A stretch of 35,415 bases of DNA from an uncultured Saprospirales bacterium (GTDB taxonomy: Bacteria; Bacteroidota; Bacteroidia; Chitinophagales; Saprospiraceae), in NCBI GenBank assembly GCA_937899855.1, contig CALCCH010000226.1:1-35415 (forward strand). The letters run 5' to 3'. This document shows positions 1-8,776 of this stretch, piece after piece (the stretch's first letter is position 1; each line of letters starts with the position of its first letter). A program made the translations under genes and the position numbers. Under the pieces are notes generated by a model. The model was not told where the DNA came from and did no database searches. It saw nothing but the letters and a program-made list of their open reading frames with translations.

Positions 1-27
1 GGTCCCGTTGCCCCTTTTCGCCTTATT

Positions 28-84
28 AAAAAAAAACCTATCCGGGGTTGCCCTCCGGGGGGGTGCTGTTCCCCCAACCCGGAT
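28..84 (-). terminator. Possible intrinsic terminator reading leftward
   Basis: Bases 40-50 can pair with 75-84 (an ATCCGGG/CCCGGAT-type stem with one bulged G), and inner G and C runs extend the stem. Read on the minus strand the hairpin is followed by nine T (the A run at 28-36), the form of an intrinsic terminator. No minus-strand gene lies immediately to its right, so it may stop antisense transcription or serve a gene left of the window. The rest of 1-205 shows no gene and no clear promoter. Confidence 0.35.
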
Positions 85-205
85 GTAACATTTCATTGTT
101 GATGCCATCGACCACAAAATACTCCGTGAGCAGAGAAAATAGAGGACAGATAGACGGAGCTCACCGATAAATGTTTATCTTGGGCCGACCATTGGAGATA
201 GCTAC

Positions 206-604
206 ATGCTACAGCATTTTACCCCATACCGCCCCATCACGATTTTCGTACTGATGATCAGCTACGTATGGATTGTCTTCCAATATCCTATCCAAGAAGC
301 ACTTCACTTCTGTATTCACAGTCCTGAGATTCAAAAAGAAGAATTTGTTTTCCACTCGCACGAAGTTGACGCTCCCGGCCATTTCCACCACAACCTCATT
401 GTACTGGAGGAACTCGCCAAGTCCACCGATGCGGAGCGCAGCCCTCAAGCAGAACAGGAAATCAAAAAGAAAATCGAAATTATTGATTGGCAGGCCCTCT
501 TGATCGTCCAAGTAGCCCTTGCCCTACCACCAGCGGTACTCAAGACTATGGCACCCACCACTCCTTTCAAAAGCATCATTGGACCGCCCCCCCAATGGGC
601 TTGA
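206..604 (+). CDS. Small His-rich hypothetical protein upstream of a TonB receptor
   Basis: I do not recognise a named family. The 132-residue product has one hydrophobic segment near residues 11-30 that could be a signal anchor. A His-rich stretch follows at about 50-65 (HSHEV and HFHHN), then a charged helix-prone region and a second hydrophobic patch at about 95-112 (WQALLIVQVALALPPAV). The histidine clusters suggest metal binding. It lies 176 bp upstream of a TonB-dependent receptor on the same strand whose N-terminal domain also carries a His cluster, so the two probably form a metal-acquisition unit. Zinc is the most plausible ion, but that is inference. The ATG at 206 is the first good start. 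The opposite strand is also open across most of this stretch, but that reading has no recognisable protein features. Confidence 0.65.
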   Translation: MLQHFTPYRPITIFVLMISYVWIVFQYPIQEALHFCIHSPEIQKEEFVFHSHEVDAPGHFHHNLIVLEELAKSTDAERSPQAEQEIKKKIEIIDWQALLIVQVALALPPAVLKTMAPTTPFKSIIGPPPQWA

Positions 605-641
605 CCCGACGGAATTCTTGCTAGTCATCCGACCCGAATGA

Positions 642-666
642 TTCACTTCCCCCGTGCGGGAGTGAA
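642..666 (+). other. Hairpin between the His-rich gene and the TonB receptor
   Basis: TTCACT (642-647) pairs exactly with AGTGAA (661-666), and three further C-G pairs form inside a bulged T at 648. No T run follows, so it is not a standard intrinsic terminator. It may be an RNA-stability or attenuation element in the 176-bp spacer. No known riboswitch fold was recognised. Confidence 0.3.
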
Positions 667-780
667 ACGGACTACAATTGGTTAGACCCAAACAAGCCGT
701 CGTATTTCTTTACCGAACTGGACACCATCCGCCGGTTCCATTGTTATTGACTTTGCATTATTTGAAAGGAACATCACATC

Positions 781-3024
781 ATGAAAAAAATACTCTACAC
801 CCTGCTGGCATTGTTATTTGTCAGTTTTAACAATTTGGAGGCTCAAAAACTAAAAGGACAAGTTACCGATGATAGTAACCTCCCCATTTCCGATGCTTAC
901 ATCTACATTGCCTCGGGTAAGCAACACGCTCACCACAGCCACAGCAACGGCCAGGGCCGCTTCGAACTCGATGGTGCCTTCGCCGGTGATACCGTCACGG
1001 TGAGTTTTCTGGGTTTTGAATCCAAACGCGTCGTCATCGACGGGAATGACATCAAAAACGGCATCCAAGTCGTACTCAACGAAGAGGTGTTTGACCTGGA
1101 ATCGGTCAGCGTCTCCAACTCCGTCAAAGAAATCAATACCATCACCGCCATCGACCTCATCAGCAACCCGGTACGTACCTCGCAAGATGTACTCCGTAGG
1201 GTCCCCGGCCTGTTTATCGGCCAGCACGCGGGTGGGGGCAAGGCGGAACAAATTTTCCTACGGGGCTTCGACATCGATCACGGTACCGACATCACCATCA
1301 GTGTTGATGGAATGCCCGTGAATATGGTTTCGCACGCCCACGGGCAGGGTTACGCCGACCTGCACTTCCTCATTCCCGAAACGATCCAAAACATCGACTT
1401 TGGCAAAGGGCCCTACTACACCGATCAGGGCAATTTCAACACGGCGGGTTACGTCGAGTTCAAGACCAAGGACAAATTGGAGCAAAGCCGCTTCGGTATG
1501 GAGTTCGGACAGTTCAATACCTTCCGTACCTACGGTCTGTTCGACCTCCTGAAGAATGTCGAAAACCAACACGCCTACATCGCCACCGAATACCAACTGA
1601 CCGATGGCCCCGTCGAATCGCCCCAGAACTTCAAGCGCTTCAACATCATGGGTAAGTACACCATCCAGATGAATGGCAACGATCGCTTGTCCGTACTCTT
1701 CTCGCGCTTTCAAAGCAAGTGGGACGCTTCGGGTCAGATTCCCCAGCGCCTCGTCGACAACGGTACCATCAGCCGCTTCGGCTTTGTGGACAACACCGAG
1801 GGGGGAAATACCAGCCGGACCAATATCGCCATCGATCACACCAAGTCGATCAACCCCAGTACCTTCGTCAGAACCAAAGCCTACTACAGCCAATACGATT
1901 TCGAACTGTACTCCAACTTTACCTTCTTCCTCGAAGACCCCGTCAATGGGGACCAAATCCGCCAGGTAGAAGATCGCAATATCTACGGCGCCAGCTCCAC
2001 CCTTTTCCAAGAAGTGGAAGTGGGAGAAATCGATCTGGAGATGAGCTACGGTATTGGATTGCGTTACGACGACGTCAACAACAACGAACTGTCTCGCTCG
2101 CGCAACCGCCAGGAAACCTTGCAAGGACTGGCGCTGGGCAACGTCGACGAAACCAACATCTACGGTTTTGTCAACAGCGAATGGGAATGGGACCGCTGGC
2201 TAATCAACGCCGGTCTGCGGTTCGATTACTTTAGCTTCGACTACCAGGACTTGCTGCAGCCCACTTACACCAGCCTGTCGCAGGACGATGCCATCGTCAC
2301 GCCCAAGCTCAACATCATCTACAACCCCAACGCCAAGTGGCAGATCTTCGTGAAGTCGGGTATCGGCTTCCACTCCAACGATACGCGGGTGGTGGTCGCT
2401 CAACAAGCTGATCAGACCCTGCCGGGCGCTTACGGCGTGGACGTGGGAACCGTCTGGAAACCCGTTCCCCGCCTCTGGGTGAGCACGGCGCTGTGGTACC
2501 TCTTCCTGGAGCAAGAATTCGTATACGTAGGGGATGCCGCCATCGTTGAACCCAGCGGAAGAACCGTACGTCAGGGGATCGACTTTTCGCTGCGTTACCA
2601 ACTGACCGACTACCTCTATCTCGACGGCGACATCAACTACACCAATGCTCGGGCAACCGAAGAGGAAGAAGGCTCCGACCGCATTCCCCTCGCTCCCGAA
2701 CTGACTTCGATCGGTGGACTGACCTTCCAGCACCCCAGCGGCTTTTCGGGCAGCTTGCGCTACCGCTACATCCGCGACCGGGCCGCCAACGAGGACAACA
2801 GCATCATTGCCGAAGGCTACTTCATTACCGACCTCAACCTGGGTTACCAATTCAAGAATGTGACCCTGGGCGTAACGGTAGAAAACCTCTTCGACCAGGA
2901 TTGGAACGAAGCGCAATTTGCTACGGAGTCGCAACTCAGAAACGAGCCCGAGCCCGTGGAAGAATTGCACTTTACGCCTGGTGTTCCCTTCTTCGTTCGC
3001 GGTAATATCAGTTACAGCTTCTAA
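781..3024 (+). CDS. TonB-dependent outer-membrane receptor, probable metal uptake
   Basis: This 747-residue protein has the full receptor layout. A Sec signal peptide covers residues 1-21 (ending NLEAQ). A CarboxypepD_reg-like beta domain at about 23-108 contains a GKQHAHHSHSNG His cluster. The plug domain at about 115-235 includes the LRGFDIDHGTDI and DGMPVN motifs. A 22-stranded-type barrel ends in aromatic Phe (YSF), as outer-membrane proteins do. The length is typical. It would import a ligand across the outer membrane using TonB-ExbBD energy. The plug segment VSHAHGQGYADLHF, the N-terminal His cluster and the His-rich upstream protein point to a transition metal. That substrate call is inference from composition. 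Transcription ends at the hairpin at 3051-3085, shared with the convergent polysaccharide operon. Confidence 0.93.
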   Translation: MKKILYTLLALLFVSFNNLEAQKLKGQVTDDSNLPISDAYIYIASGKQHAHHSHSNGQGRFELDGAFAGDTVTVSFLGFESKRVVIDGNDIKNGIQVVLNEEVFDLESVSVSNSVKEINTITAIDLISNPVRTSQDVLRRVPGLFIGQHAGGGKAEQIFLRGFDIDHGTDITISVDGMPVNMVSHAHGQGYADLHFLIPETIQNIDFGKGPYYTDQGNFNTAGYVEFKTKDKLEQSRFGMEFGQFNTFRTYGLFDLLKNVENQHAYIATEYQLTDGPVESPQNFKRFNIMGKYTIQMNGNDRLSVLFSRFQSKWDASGQIPQRLVDNGTISRFGFVDNTEGGNTSRTNIAIDHTKSINPSTFVRTKAYYSQYDFELYSNFTFFLEDPVNGDQIRQVEDRNIYGASSTLFQEVEVGEIDLEMSYGIGLRYDDVNNNELSRSRNRQETLQGLALGNVDETNIYGFVNSEWEWDRWLINAGLRFDYFSFDYQDLLQPTYTSLSQDDAIVTPKLNIIYNPNAKWQIFVKSGIGFHSNDTRVVVAQQADQTLPGAYGVDVGTVWKPVPRLWVSTALWYLFLEQEFVYVGDAAIVEPSGRTVRQGIDFSLRYQLTDYLYLDGDINYTNARATEEEEGSDRIPLAPELTSIGGLTFQHPSGFSGSLRYRYIRDRAANEDNSIIAEGYFITDLNLGYQFKNVTLGVTVENLFDQDWNEAQFATESQLRNEPEPVEELHFTPGVPFFVRGNISYSF

Positions 3025-3050
3025 AGCCAAGTGGCTTAAAAAAGGACATA

Positions 3051-3085
3051 AAAAAAGCCCCGGTCTAGCGACCGGGGCTTTTTTT
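3051..3085. terminator. Bidirectional intrinsic terminator between convergent units
   Basis: A perfect 9-bp stem, GCCCCGGTC (3057-3065) with GACCGGGGC (3070-3078), encloses a TAGC loop. It is flanked by six A on the left and seven T on the right, so it terminates in both directions. It serves the TonB receptor gene and also the end of the 25-kb minus-strand operon. The stop codon of the last operon gene (3084-3086) lies in its T tract. Confidence 0.93.
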
Positions 3086-4343
3086 ATCTTCCGTTGGAGG
3101 CGACAAAGGATTTTTGAAAAGGATAATAATTTTCCACCGGTCGGTGGCGATCGAGGATGAGTTGTTCCATCATCTCCTCCAGCTTCCGAAAGTGAAAATC
3201 CCAGGTCCAGCGCTTCTGCATAAACTCCAGGGCATTGCGCCCCAGCTGTGCGCGGCGCTCGGGCTGGCGCAGCAGATCGATGATCGTCTGGGCGAATTCG
3301 CCGTTGCTGCCGGGCGTCAGAATGACCTCTCCTTCGGGAGCGCTGATGCCTTCGTTGGCAATGCGGGTCGCGACCACGGGCAGTTGGGAGGCCAAGCTGA
3401 CCAGTACCTTATTCTGCAAACCCGCTCCCACCCGCATCGGCGCGATGCCGATGGTCGCTTCCTGCAGGTAGGGACGAATATCGGGGACCTTCCCCGTTAC
3501 CATTACGGAGGGGTCCTTCGTCAGGGCGCGAATCGACGGGGCGGGGTTGCGCCCCACCAACCACAGCTGTACGTCAGGTTCCTCCTTTTTGACCAAGGGG
3601 TAAATGTGTTGATAGAAATTAAGGGCTCCATCCATATTGGTGGGTACACCAAAATCACCGTTCATCACCAGTACCTTGGACTGGCGTTCCAAGTTGAGGT
3701 CTTCCGAAAAATAGTCGACGTCGATGCCGTGAGGATTAAAAAATATTTTTTTCGACTGTCCTTTATCCACAATTGCCTTTTCGTCGTGGGGAGAGATCAA
3801 AAGGACACGATCGAAGTGCCTGATGATCTGCGGCTCGTAGGCCGCTACGCGGTGGTACTCCTGGGTGTAGAAAATTTTGCGGAGCCAATCCTTCTCGTGT
3901 TTGATCAATCGCCCGTAATTGAGCGTTTGGGCAATTTGCATCGCCAGTATCTTGGGGATTTCTTTAAACGGTTTGAGGTATTCAGCCGTTCGAATCAAGT
4001 GAGCGTAGAGGACGTCGGGTTGGTATTCGGCGACGAGCTCGCCGATGTAGCGGTGCATCAACTGGCGCCGGTAATAGGCCACTTGGTAGGGTGTCTTACC
4101 CAGTACGTTGCTACTCATTCGCCAGAGTTTGCCAAACTTCTTCAAATCGATCACCCGCACTTCCTTGCAGTAGGTCCGCATGAGCTCCCGTTCGGATTCG
4201 GGAAATTTTTCCGCATTGTTGAACGTGGCCAGGATGACCTCGTGGTTGCGGCGAGCCAAATACTGAATGAGGTGAAAAACGGTCATGCTATCCGCCTTCC
4301 CTTGCTGGTAGGGATAGCGGGCCGAGGCGATTAGAATTTTCAT
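3084..4343 (-). CDS. Glycosyltransferase, GT4-like (GT-B fold)
   Basis: The 419-residue product begins MKILIASARYPYQQGKADSM, the N-terminal Rossmann strand and loop seen in GT4 sugar transferases of exopolysaccharide loci. It resembles the group associated with PEP-CTERM/XrtA systems. The donor-binding half has FNPHGID near residue 205, a substrate-loop region (IAPMRVGAGLQNKVL, about 300-315) and a following conserved acidic segment (RIANEGIS). It should transfer a sugar from an activated nucleotide donor to a lipid-linked repeat unit on the cytoplasmic face. Donor and acceptor cannot be told. It is the last gene of the long minus-strand operon, 35 bp after the dehydrogenase gene, and its stop overlaps the terminator. 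Confidence 0.88.
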   Translation of the reverse strand: MKILIASARYPYQQGKADSMTVFHLIQYLARRNHEVILATFNNAEKFPESERELMRTYCKEVRVIDLKKFGKLWRMSSNVLGKTPYQVAYYRRQLMHRYIGELVAEYQPDVLYAHLIRTAEYLKPFKEIPKILAMQIAQTLNYGRLIKHEKDWLRKIFYTQEYHRVAAYEPQIIRHFDRVLLISPHDEKAIVDKGQSKKIFFNPHGIDVDYFSEDLNLERQSKVLVMNGDFGVPTNMDGALNFYQHIYPLVKKEEPDVQLWLVGRNPAPSIRALTKDPSVMVTGKVPDIRPYLQEATIGIAPMRVGAGLQNKVLVSLASQLPVVATRIANEGISAPEGEVILTPGSNGEFAQTIIDLLRQPERRAQLGRNALEFMQKRWTWDFHFRKLEEMMEQLILDRHRPVENYYPFQKSFVASNGR

Positions 4344-4378
4344 GGTCAGTTGGTCTTTTGTTGATGACTAGCGGGGGG

Positions 4379-5656
4379 TTAGTTGAGGTCGTGCACGGTT
4401 TTATCCGCGCCGTACTGGGCTACCCATTCTTGATAGATGGATTCGGTAGTGGTGATGACGACGGTATCTACTTGCTCAAAGAAGGCTTGCTCGTCTTCCA
4501 GAAAGTGGGTTTGCCAATTGGGCAGCAAATCGTCGATGTATTTTTTATTGCGGCCCATCATAAAGCGCGGCGTGAGGTTGACATCCATCATCTTTACGTC
4601 GAGCCCCGCGCGTACCAGCGAACAGATCAACTTGAGGCCCGGACTCTCCCGGACGTCGTCGGTGTCGGCCTTGAAGGCAATGCCCAGTACGCCGATGCGT
4701 TGCGGCTGATCGGCGAGGATGCGTTGCTGTAGGTGGCGGATGTGGTCCACGTTGCTGGGCAGCACCGAATCGAGTAGGGGGGTTTTTACCCCCTTGGCCT
4801 CCGCAATGGCGTGGATGCCCCGCAGGTCTTTGGGCAGGCAGGAACCTCCAAAGGCAAAACCCGGAATGAGGTACTTGGTAGAGATGTTGAGTTTTTCGTC
4901 GGCGCAGAGAATTTCCATCACGGCCTTGCCGTCCACATCGTAGTGGTCCGAGATCCGACCGATCTCGTTGGCAAAGGCGACTTTAAGGGCGTGGAAAGCA
5001 TTATTGGTATACTTGATGAGTTCGGCGCTGGGGGTGGGCACCCAAAACTCCTTGGCCTCAATACCACGGTAGACCTCCGCGAGCCGGGGCTGGATAGCGG
5101 GCTCGTCGAGCCCGAAGACAATGGTGGCGGGATGGAAAAAGTCGTGTACCGCCGCCCCTTCCCGCGTAAATTCGGGGTTCATCGAAAATGCCAGGCGACA
5201 GTGAAAATCGGGACGCGTGGCCCGCTCCGCAATGACGCGCTCGGCTAGGGCTTGCATCCGTTGGGTCGTTCCGGGAGGTACCGTGCTGCGGATGATGAAT
5301 AAAAAGGATTCGCGTTCTTGCGCCGCCAGGATTTCGGCGATAGACTGTATACAGCGCTCCACCGCCGTCAGGTTGATGCCACCGTCGGGGTAATTGGGCG
5401 TGCCCACCGTAATCATCGCCACGTCGGAGTGGGCAATGACCTCCTCCGAATCGGTCCGAAATTGCAAGCGGCCCGAATCCAAATTCTTGCGGAGCAATGG
5501 TTCCAGCTGGGGCTCCTTCACCGGGGCCAAACCCTGCTTCAAACCCTCCACCTTTGATTCAATGATATCGACACCGTAGACTTCATGTCCCAATTCCGAT
5601 AAGCAAACCGCAGATACGCTTCCTACGTAGCCGAGGCCGAAAACACTAATTCTCAT
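4379..5656 (-). CDS. Nucleotide-sugar 6-dehydrogenase, GDP-mannose dehydrogenase-like
   Basis: The UDP-glucose/GDP-mannose dehydrogenase family oxidises C6 of a nucleotide sugar twice with NAD to give the uronate. This 425-residue protein has the N-terminal NAD loop (FGLGYVGSV, about 6-14), STVPPGTT near 124-131, the central NPEF-REG segment near 160, Lys215 in AELIKYTNNAF, the catalytic cysteine at about 273 (GGSCLPKDLRG) and the C-terminal FKADTDDVRES motif. Its opening and the C-terminal ANK/GRNKKY-type segment resemble AlgD more than Ugd, so GDP-mannuronate is the favoured product. UDP-sugar specificity is not excluded. Its start overlaps the end of the heparinase-like gene by 11 bp, so translation is probably coupled. 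It would supply a uronic acid to the polysaccharide. Confidence 0.9.
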   Translation of the reverse strand: MRISVFGLGYVGSVSAVCLSELGHEVYGVDIIESKVEGLKQGLAPVKEPQLEPLLRKNLDSGRLQFRTDSEEVIAHSDVAMITVGTPNYPDGGINLTAVERCIQSIAEILAAQERESFLFIIRSTVPPGTTQRMQALAERVIAERATRPDFHCRLAFSMNPEFTREGAAVHDFFHPATIVFGLDEPAIQPRLAEVYRGIEAKEFWVPTPSAELIKYTNNAFHALKVAFANEIGRISDHYDVDGKAVMEILCADEKLNISTKYLIPGFAFGGSCLPKDLRGIHAIAEAKGVKTPLLDSVLPSNVDHIRHLQQRILADQPQRIGVLGIAFKADTDDVRESPGLKLICSLVRAGLDVKMMDVNLTPRFMMGRNKKYIDDLLPNWQTHFLEDEQAFFEQVDTVVITTTESIYQEWVAQYGADKTVHDLN

Positions 5657-7799
5657 GTTTGGATTTTATAATATCTTGAAATGTTTGTTCCGTTCTATTT
5701 AAGCTGAGTCGAAATTGCCAGTCGCCCGTAGGGGTCCGCAATTCAAATCCAGTATTCAGATCTTCCGTACGCCACTGCCAACCCGCCGGTCCCAAACAGG
5801 TCACCAAGCGCAAAGGCAAAGGCCGCTGGTAATGCGCGCGGAGGCTGATGGCTTTTTCCAAATGACCATAGTAATTCGACCGCCAACCCACCACCTGCTG
5901 TCGCGACTCTCCCCGATCCACTGCCACTCCTCCATCGGGTGGCGTAGCACCGTAAATGCCAATGGCAAAGTCGCCCTCGGGCGTTTCCAAACACCAGTGA
6001 TCGGTCTTTTCCACCAGGGGGTAATCGGCCAGTAACCAGTGTAAGTCCACCTCGTGCAGTGCCGTCCCCAGCAAGTCGTCGACCACCACCCAATATTCTT
6101 CATCCACCCGCGCAATCGCCCGCCGGTGTACTACGGGATCGGCCAAACGGGTATAGCCATCGTGTTCAAATTCCATCTGGAGAACCGCTCCCGCTCCTTC
6201 GTGAGCATTGACCCGACATTCGTGCCAGTAGCCCCAAGTAAAGCGATAACCCCGCTCCATTTGGTCTTTGCCATCGACGCTGACCGTATTGTGAAAGCGG
6301 GTGTGCTTGTAGGCATCGAGCCAGGGCTGACGACCGTAGTACAGATAGGTGCCCGGATCCACACATACGTTGAGCCCGCGCCACCACAGGTCGAGGTGCA
6401 GGGCATCGGCGTGGGCTGGACGATCGCGGTACGATTCGGCGTGGACGAAGCCCCAGGATTTTGCCGAGCCCAGGGTGTAAATCCCACTGTGGTCAAAACG
6501 GCGGGATTGGTGAGGTGGGCGGGGACGGAGTGGTTCCGTCTCCACCGTCGCACTGCCAAAAAGCCAGAGGCTGTCTTCCCACCAGGGACCGGGTGCATCG
6601 ACCAGGGTACGATTGAAATAGTAATGCAAGGCGTTGAGTGTGGGGCGATAATCGGCAAAGTCGCAAGCGTTGAAGGGCAAAATCAGGGCCCCATCGTTGC
6701 TGCCAAAATTGGGCGTTCGCCCCGTTTGGGGATCGACGATGGCCTGGAGGTAATCCAGGCTGGCCCGCAGACGCGCGTGGACCGTATCCGAAAAACGATC
6801 GCCATTGACCTCGGCCACACGTAGGACGTAGAGGTAGATGTGTACCATAAAGCGCAGGTAGTTGTGCGACTTCTGAAAGTAGGTACCATCGGGACGAATC
6901 AAAAAGGTAACGCGCTCTTCCAAAATGCGTTTGCCCATCGCTCGCCACTTTTCCGCCGCTTGCAATTGGGGGAAGAGCAGTCCGGTAACGTACAAGCCCA
7001 GGCCCTCACTCACTGCATGGTTGCTTTGCTGGAGGTAGGAGTAGTGGTAGTCCTGCGATATCCGGTAAGCCTGAGCCGCAATGGCGCCCAACCATTTTTC
7101 GAAGCGCTCCGCCGTCGTCGCCGGACAATCTTTAAAGGCAAACCAACCGACGTACCAAGCCATCAAGCGCAGCGATGTCTCTTGTCCACATTTCCAGTGT
7201 GGCCCCGTATTGGGTGGATTGTGCGCCACCCAGGATTCGATGTGCTGCCAGTACCGCTCGGCCAGGGCTTCGTCGCCGGTGAGGACGTAGGCGCGTACCC
7301 AATCGTAGACGATGGCGAAGCGCCCGCTTTCCCAGACAAACTTCAGATCTTCATAGTCCTCCGTGTGCATGGGGTATTCCGACCAGTGCTTGTCCGGAGC
7401 GCACTGTACGGGAGGGCTGAGAAAGGGATTGGTAAACCAGGCCTGGGGAAACTGGAGGTCGTATTCGAGTTTGGAAAAGTAGCGTTGGTGACCGGCATCG
7501 AGGTAGAGCTGGTCCAGTACGTCGGGATGAATTTGACGAATGGCTGCGGCTAGTTTTTCTCGCTCACCAAGATCGAAAAAGAAGTGGCGGTCGGATTGTC
7601 GCCACTGGTCGAGCAGGGGTTCCGTGGGTAGGTCGGATCGCAACCAATTTTCCCATTCGCGGGCCTGCCAGACACGACGGGGCAGTTTGCGTTTGTGGTG
7701 ACCCGTGCGCAATTGGACTTCGTAGTACAAGCGCCGGAGCGTCCAAGCCAAACCGTAGTCGCGGGCCGTTTGCCAGGCCGTTTTGATCTTTGCTATCAT
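5646..7799 (-). CDS. Heparinase II/III family protein
   Basis: This 717-residue protein matches the polysaccharide-lyase layout. An alpha/alpha-toroid N-terminal half carries QQSNHAVSEG (Asn-His at about 260-261, Glu at 265) and SHNYLR (about 311-316). A beta-sandwich heparinase II/III C-terminal half follows, with PAHADALHLDLWW, DPGTYLYY and RFHNTVSVDG at about 470-520. The family cleaves uronic-acid polysaccharides by beta-elimination. No signal peptide is visible (it starts MIAKIKTAWQTARDYG), and it is embedded in a biosynthetic operon, so it may act in the cytoplasm or leave by another route. It could process or proof-read the polymer, or be a modifying enzyme rather than a catabolic one. 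The neighbouring GDP-mannose dehydrogenase fits a uronate-containing substrate. Confidence 0.87.
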   Translation of the reverse strand: MIAKIKTAWQTARDYGLAWTLRRLYYEVQLRTGHHKRKLPRRVWQAREWENWLRSDLPTEPLLDQWRQSDRHFFFDLGEREKLAAAIRQIHPDVLDQLYLDAGHQRYFSKLEYDLQFPQAWFTNPFLSPPVQCAPDKHWSEYPMHTEDYEDLKFVWESGRFAIVYDWVRAYVLTGDEALAERYWQHIESWVAHNPPNTGPHWKCGQETSLRLMAWYVGWFAFKDCPATTAERFEKWLGAIAAQAYRISQDYHYSYLQQSNHAVSEGLGLYVTGLLFPQLQAAEKWRAMGKRILEERVTFLIRPDGTYFQKSHNYLRFMVHIYLYVLRVAEVNGDRFSDTVHARLRASLDYLQAIVDPQTGRTPNFGSNDGALILPFNACDFADYRPTLNALHYYFNRTLVDAPGPWWEDSLWLFGSATVETEPLRPRPPHQSRRFDHSGIYTLGSAKSWGFVHAESYRDRPAHADALHLDLWWRGLNVCVDPGTYLYYGRQPWLDAYKHTRFHNTVSVDGKDQMERGYRFTWGYWHECRVNAHEGAGAVLQMEFEHDGYTRLADPVVHRRAIARVDEEYWVVVDDLLGTALHEVDLHWLLADYPLVEKTDHWCLETPEGDFAIGIYGATPPDGGVAVDRGESRQQVVGWRSNYYGHLEKAISLRAHYQRPLPLRLVTCLGPAGWQWRTEDLNTGFELRTPTGDWQFRLSLNRTEQTFQDIIKSKHEN

Positions 7800-7804
7800 A
7801 GGAG

Positions 7805-8776
7805 CTATTCCGAGATTTGGGCGAGCGCTTTTTTCATTTGTGCCTTGAGCTGTCGGTCGTAAACCAGGCGTTGCAAACCTTCAAAGGCAAAGACCGAGCG
7901 CAGTAAATTTTCCTGGAGCAAACCCACCTTTTTTTCCGAGACCTGGTAGTCCAGACGTTGAAACCATTCCTTACAGATTACCTCGATACAGCGTACTTGA
8001 AAGGGCGACAACTTCCGACGCCACTTTTCCAGGTTCTCCGCCAGCAAGGGCTTGAAGGTATTGTCTTTCCACTGCCATTCCGAAGGATCGACGAGTTCTT
8101 CTGCCGAAGCGCGCAGGTCGAGCATGCTGGCTTCGTAGTCGTAACCCAGAAAGGCGAGCAGTTGGGTCAGGGTAGTCTCAGGTTGGGTCACCAGCGATTC
8201 GTAGGACAGCTCGTAGTACTGATCGCCAAACAGTTGGGGTCCCAAGTCCCGCCCCCGCGTGATTTGCATCTGACTGATGATGGCGTTCATCCAGTAAGGC
8301 CGGTGGGCCGACCAGGCTGCCTTCATCTTGGACAGGGTGACGTCGCGGGGATCGCGGTAGATGTGAATGATTTTGGCTTGGGGATAAATCTGTTGGAGCA
8401 CTTCCAGATAGTCGATGTAACGCGGGTCTTTATCGCCAATCATTTGCTTGCCCTTGCGGCGCAGGTAGCGGCGTAGGAGATCGCGGTACACTTCGTGTAA
8501 GTCAAAGGTGCCCGGGGCTTGGTAGGCGGCCAGTAGATCGGCGGCCGATATTTTCAGGCGTTGAAAATAGCTATCGTTTTCGAGTGCCTTTTGGAAAACG
8601 GCGGGGCCCCGTTTCTCCCACTGCTGCCGGATGGCTTCACTCCCCAGGTAGAACCGCAGGAAATGCGTCTCGGGAGTAAAGGCAATTTGCGAATGCCCGT
8701 TGAGTAGGGTCATGAGTAAGCTCGTCCCCGAGCGGCCCACCCCAACGATGTATACGGCTTGATCGCTACTGTTCAT
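7805..8776 (-). CDS. Sulfotransferase (PAPS-dependent), first of three in the operon
   Basis: The family transfers sulfate from PAPS to a hydroxyl or amine of a carbohydrate. The 323-residue product has the 5'-phosphosulfate loop at the N terminus (VGVGRSGTSLL, about 11-21) and the 3'-phosphate motif IHIYRDPRDVTLSK at about 137-150, followed by a Ser/Lys helix. The C-terminal half is basic and helical. The start overlaps the stop of the next sulfotransferase gene upstream by 4 bp, so the two are translationally coupled. No membrane span is seen, so it probably acts on cytoplasmic lipid-linked intermediates. The exact acceptor is unknown. Confidence 0.9.
   Translation of the reverse strand: MNSSDQAVYIVGVGRSGTSLLMTLLNGHSQIAFTPETHFLRFYLGSEAIRQQWEKRGPAVFQKALENDSYFQRLKISAADLLAAYQAPGTFDLHEVYRDLLRRYLRRKGKQMIGDKDPRYIDYLEVLQQIYPQAKIIHIYRDPRDVTLSKMKAAWSAHRPYWMNAIISQMQITRGRDLGPQLFGDQYYELSYESLVTQPETTLTQLLAFLGYDYEASMLDLRASAEELVDPSEWQWKDNTFKPLLAENLEKWRRKLSPFQVRCIEVICKEWFQRLDYQVSEKKVGLLQENLLRSVFAFEGLQRLVYDRQLKAQMKKALAQISE

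Noticed and set aside
1-205. Cobalamin or other riboswitch upstream of the TonB unit
   Set aside because: The expected conserved box was not found; only a bulged hairpin with a minus-strand T run is present.
1258-2124. Minus-strand frame of 288 codons opposite the TonB receptor
   Set aside because: It lies wholly within the receptor gene, has no recognisable domain and shows the skewed composition of a shadow frame.
2200-3030. Minus-strand frame of 276 codons opposite the receptor C-terminal half
   Set aside because: It is the complement of a clear barrel domain and crosses the terminator-proximal end without its own signals.
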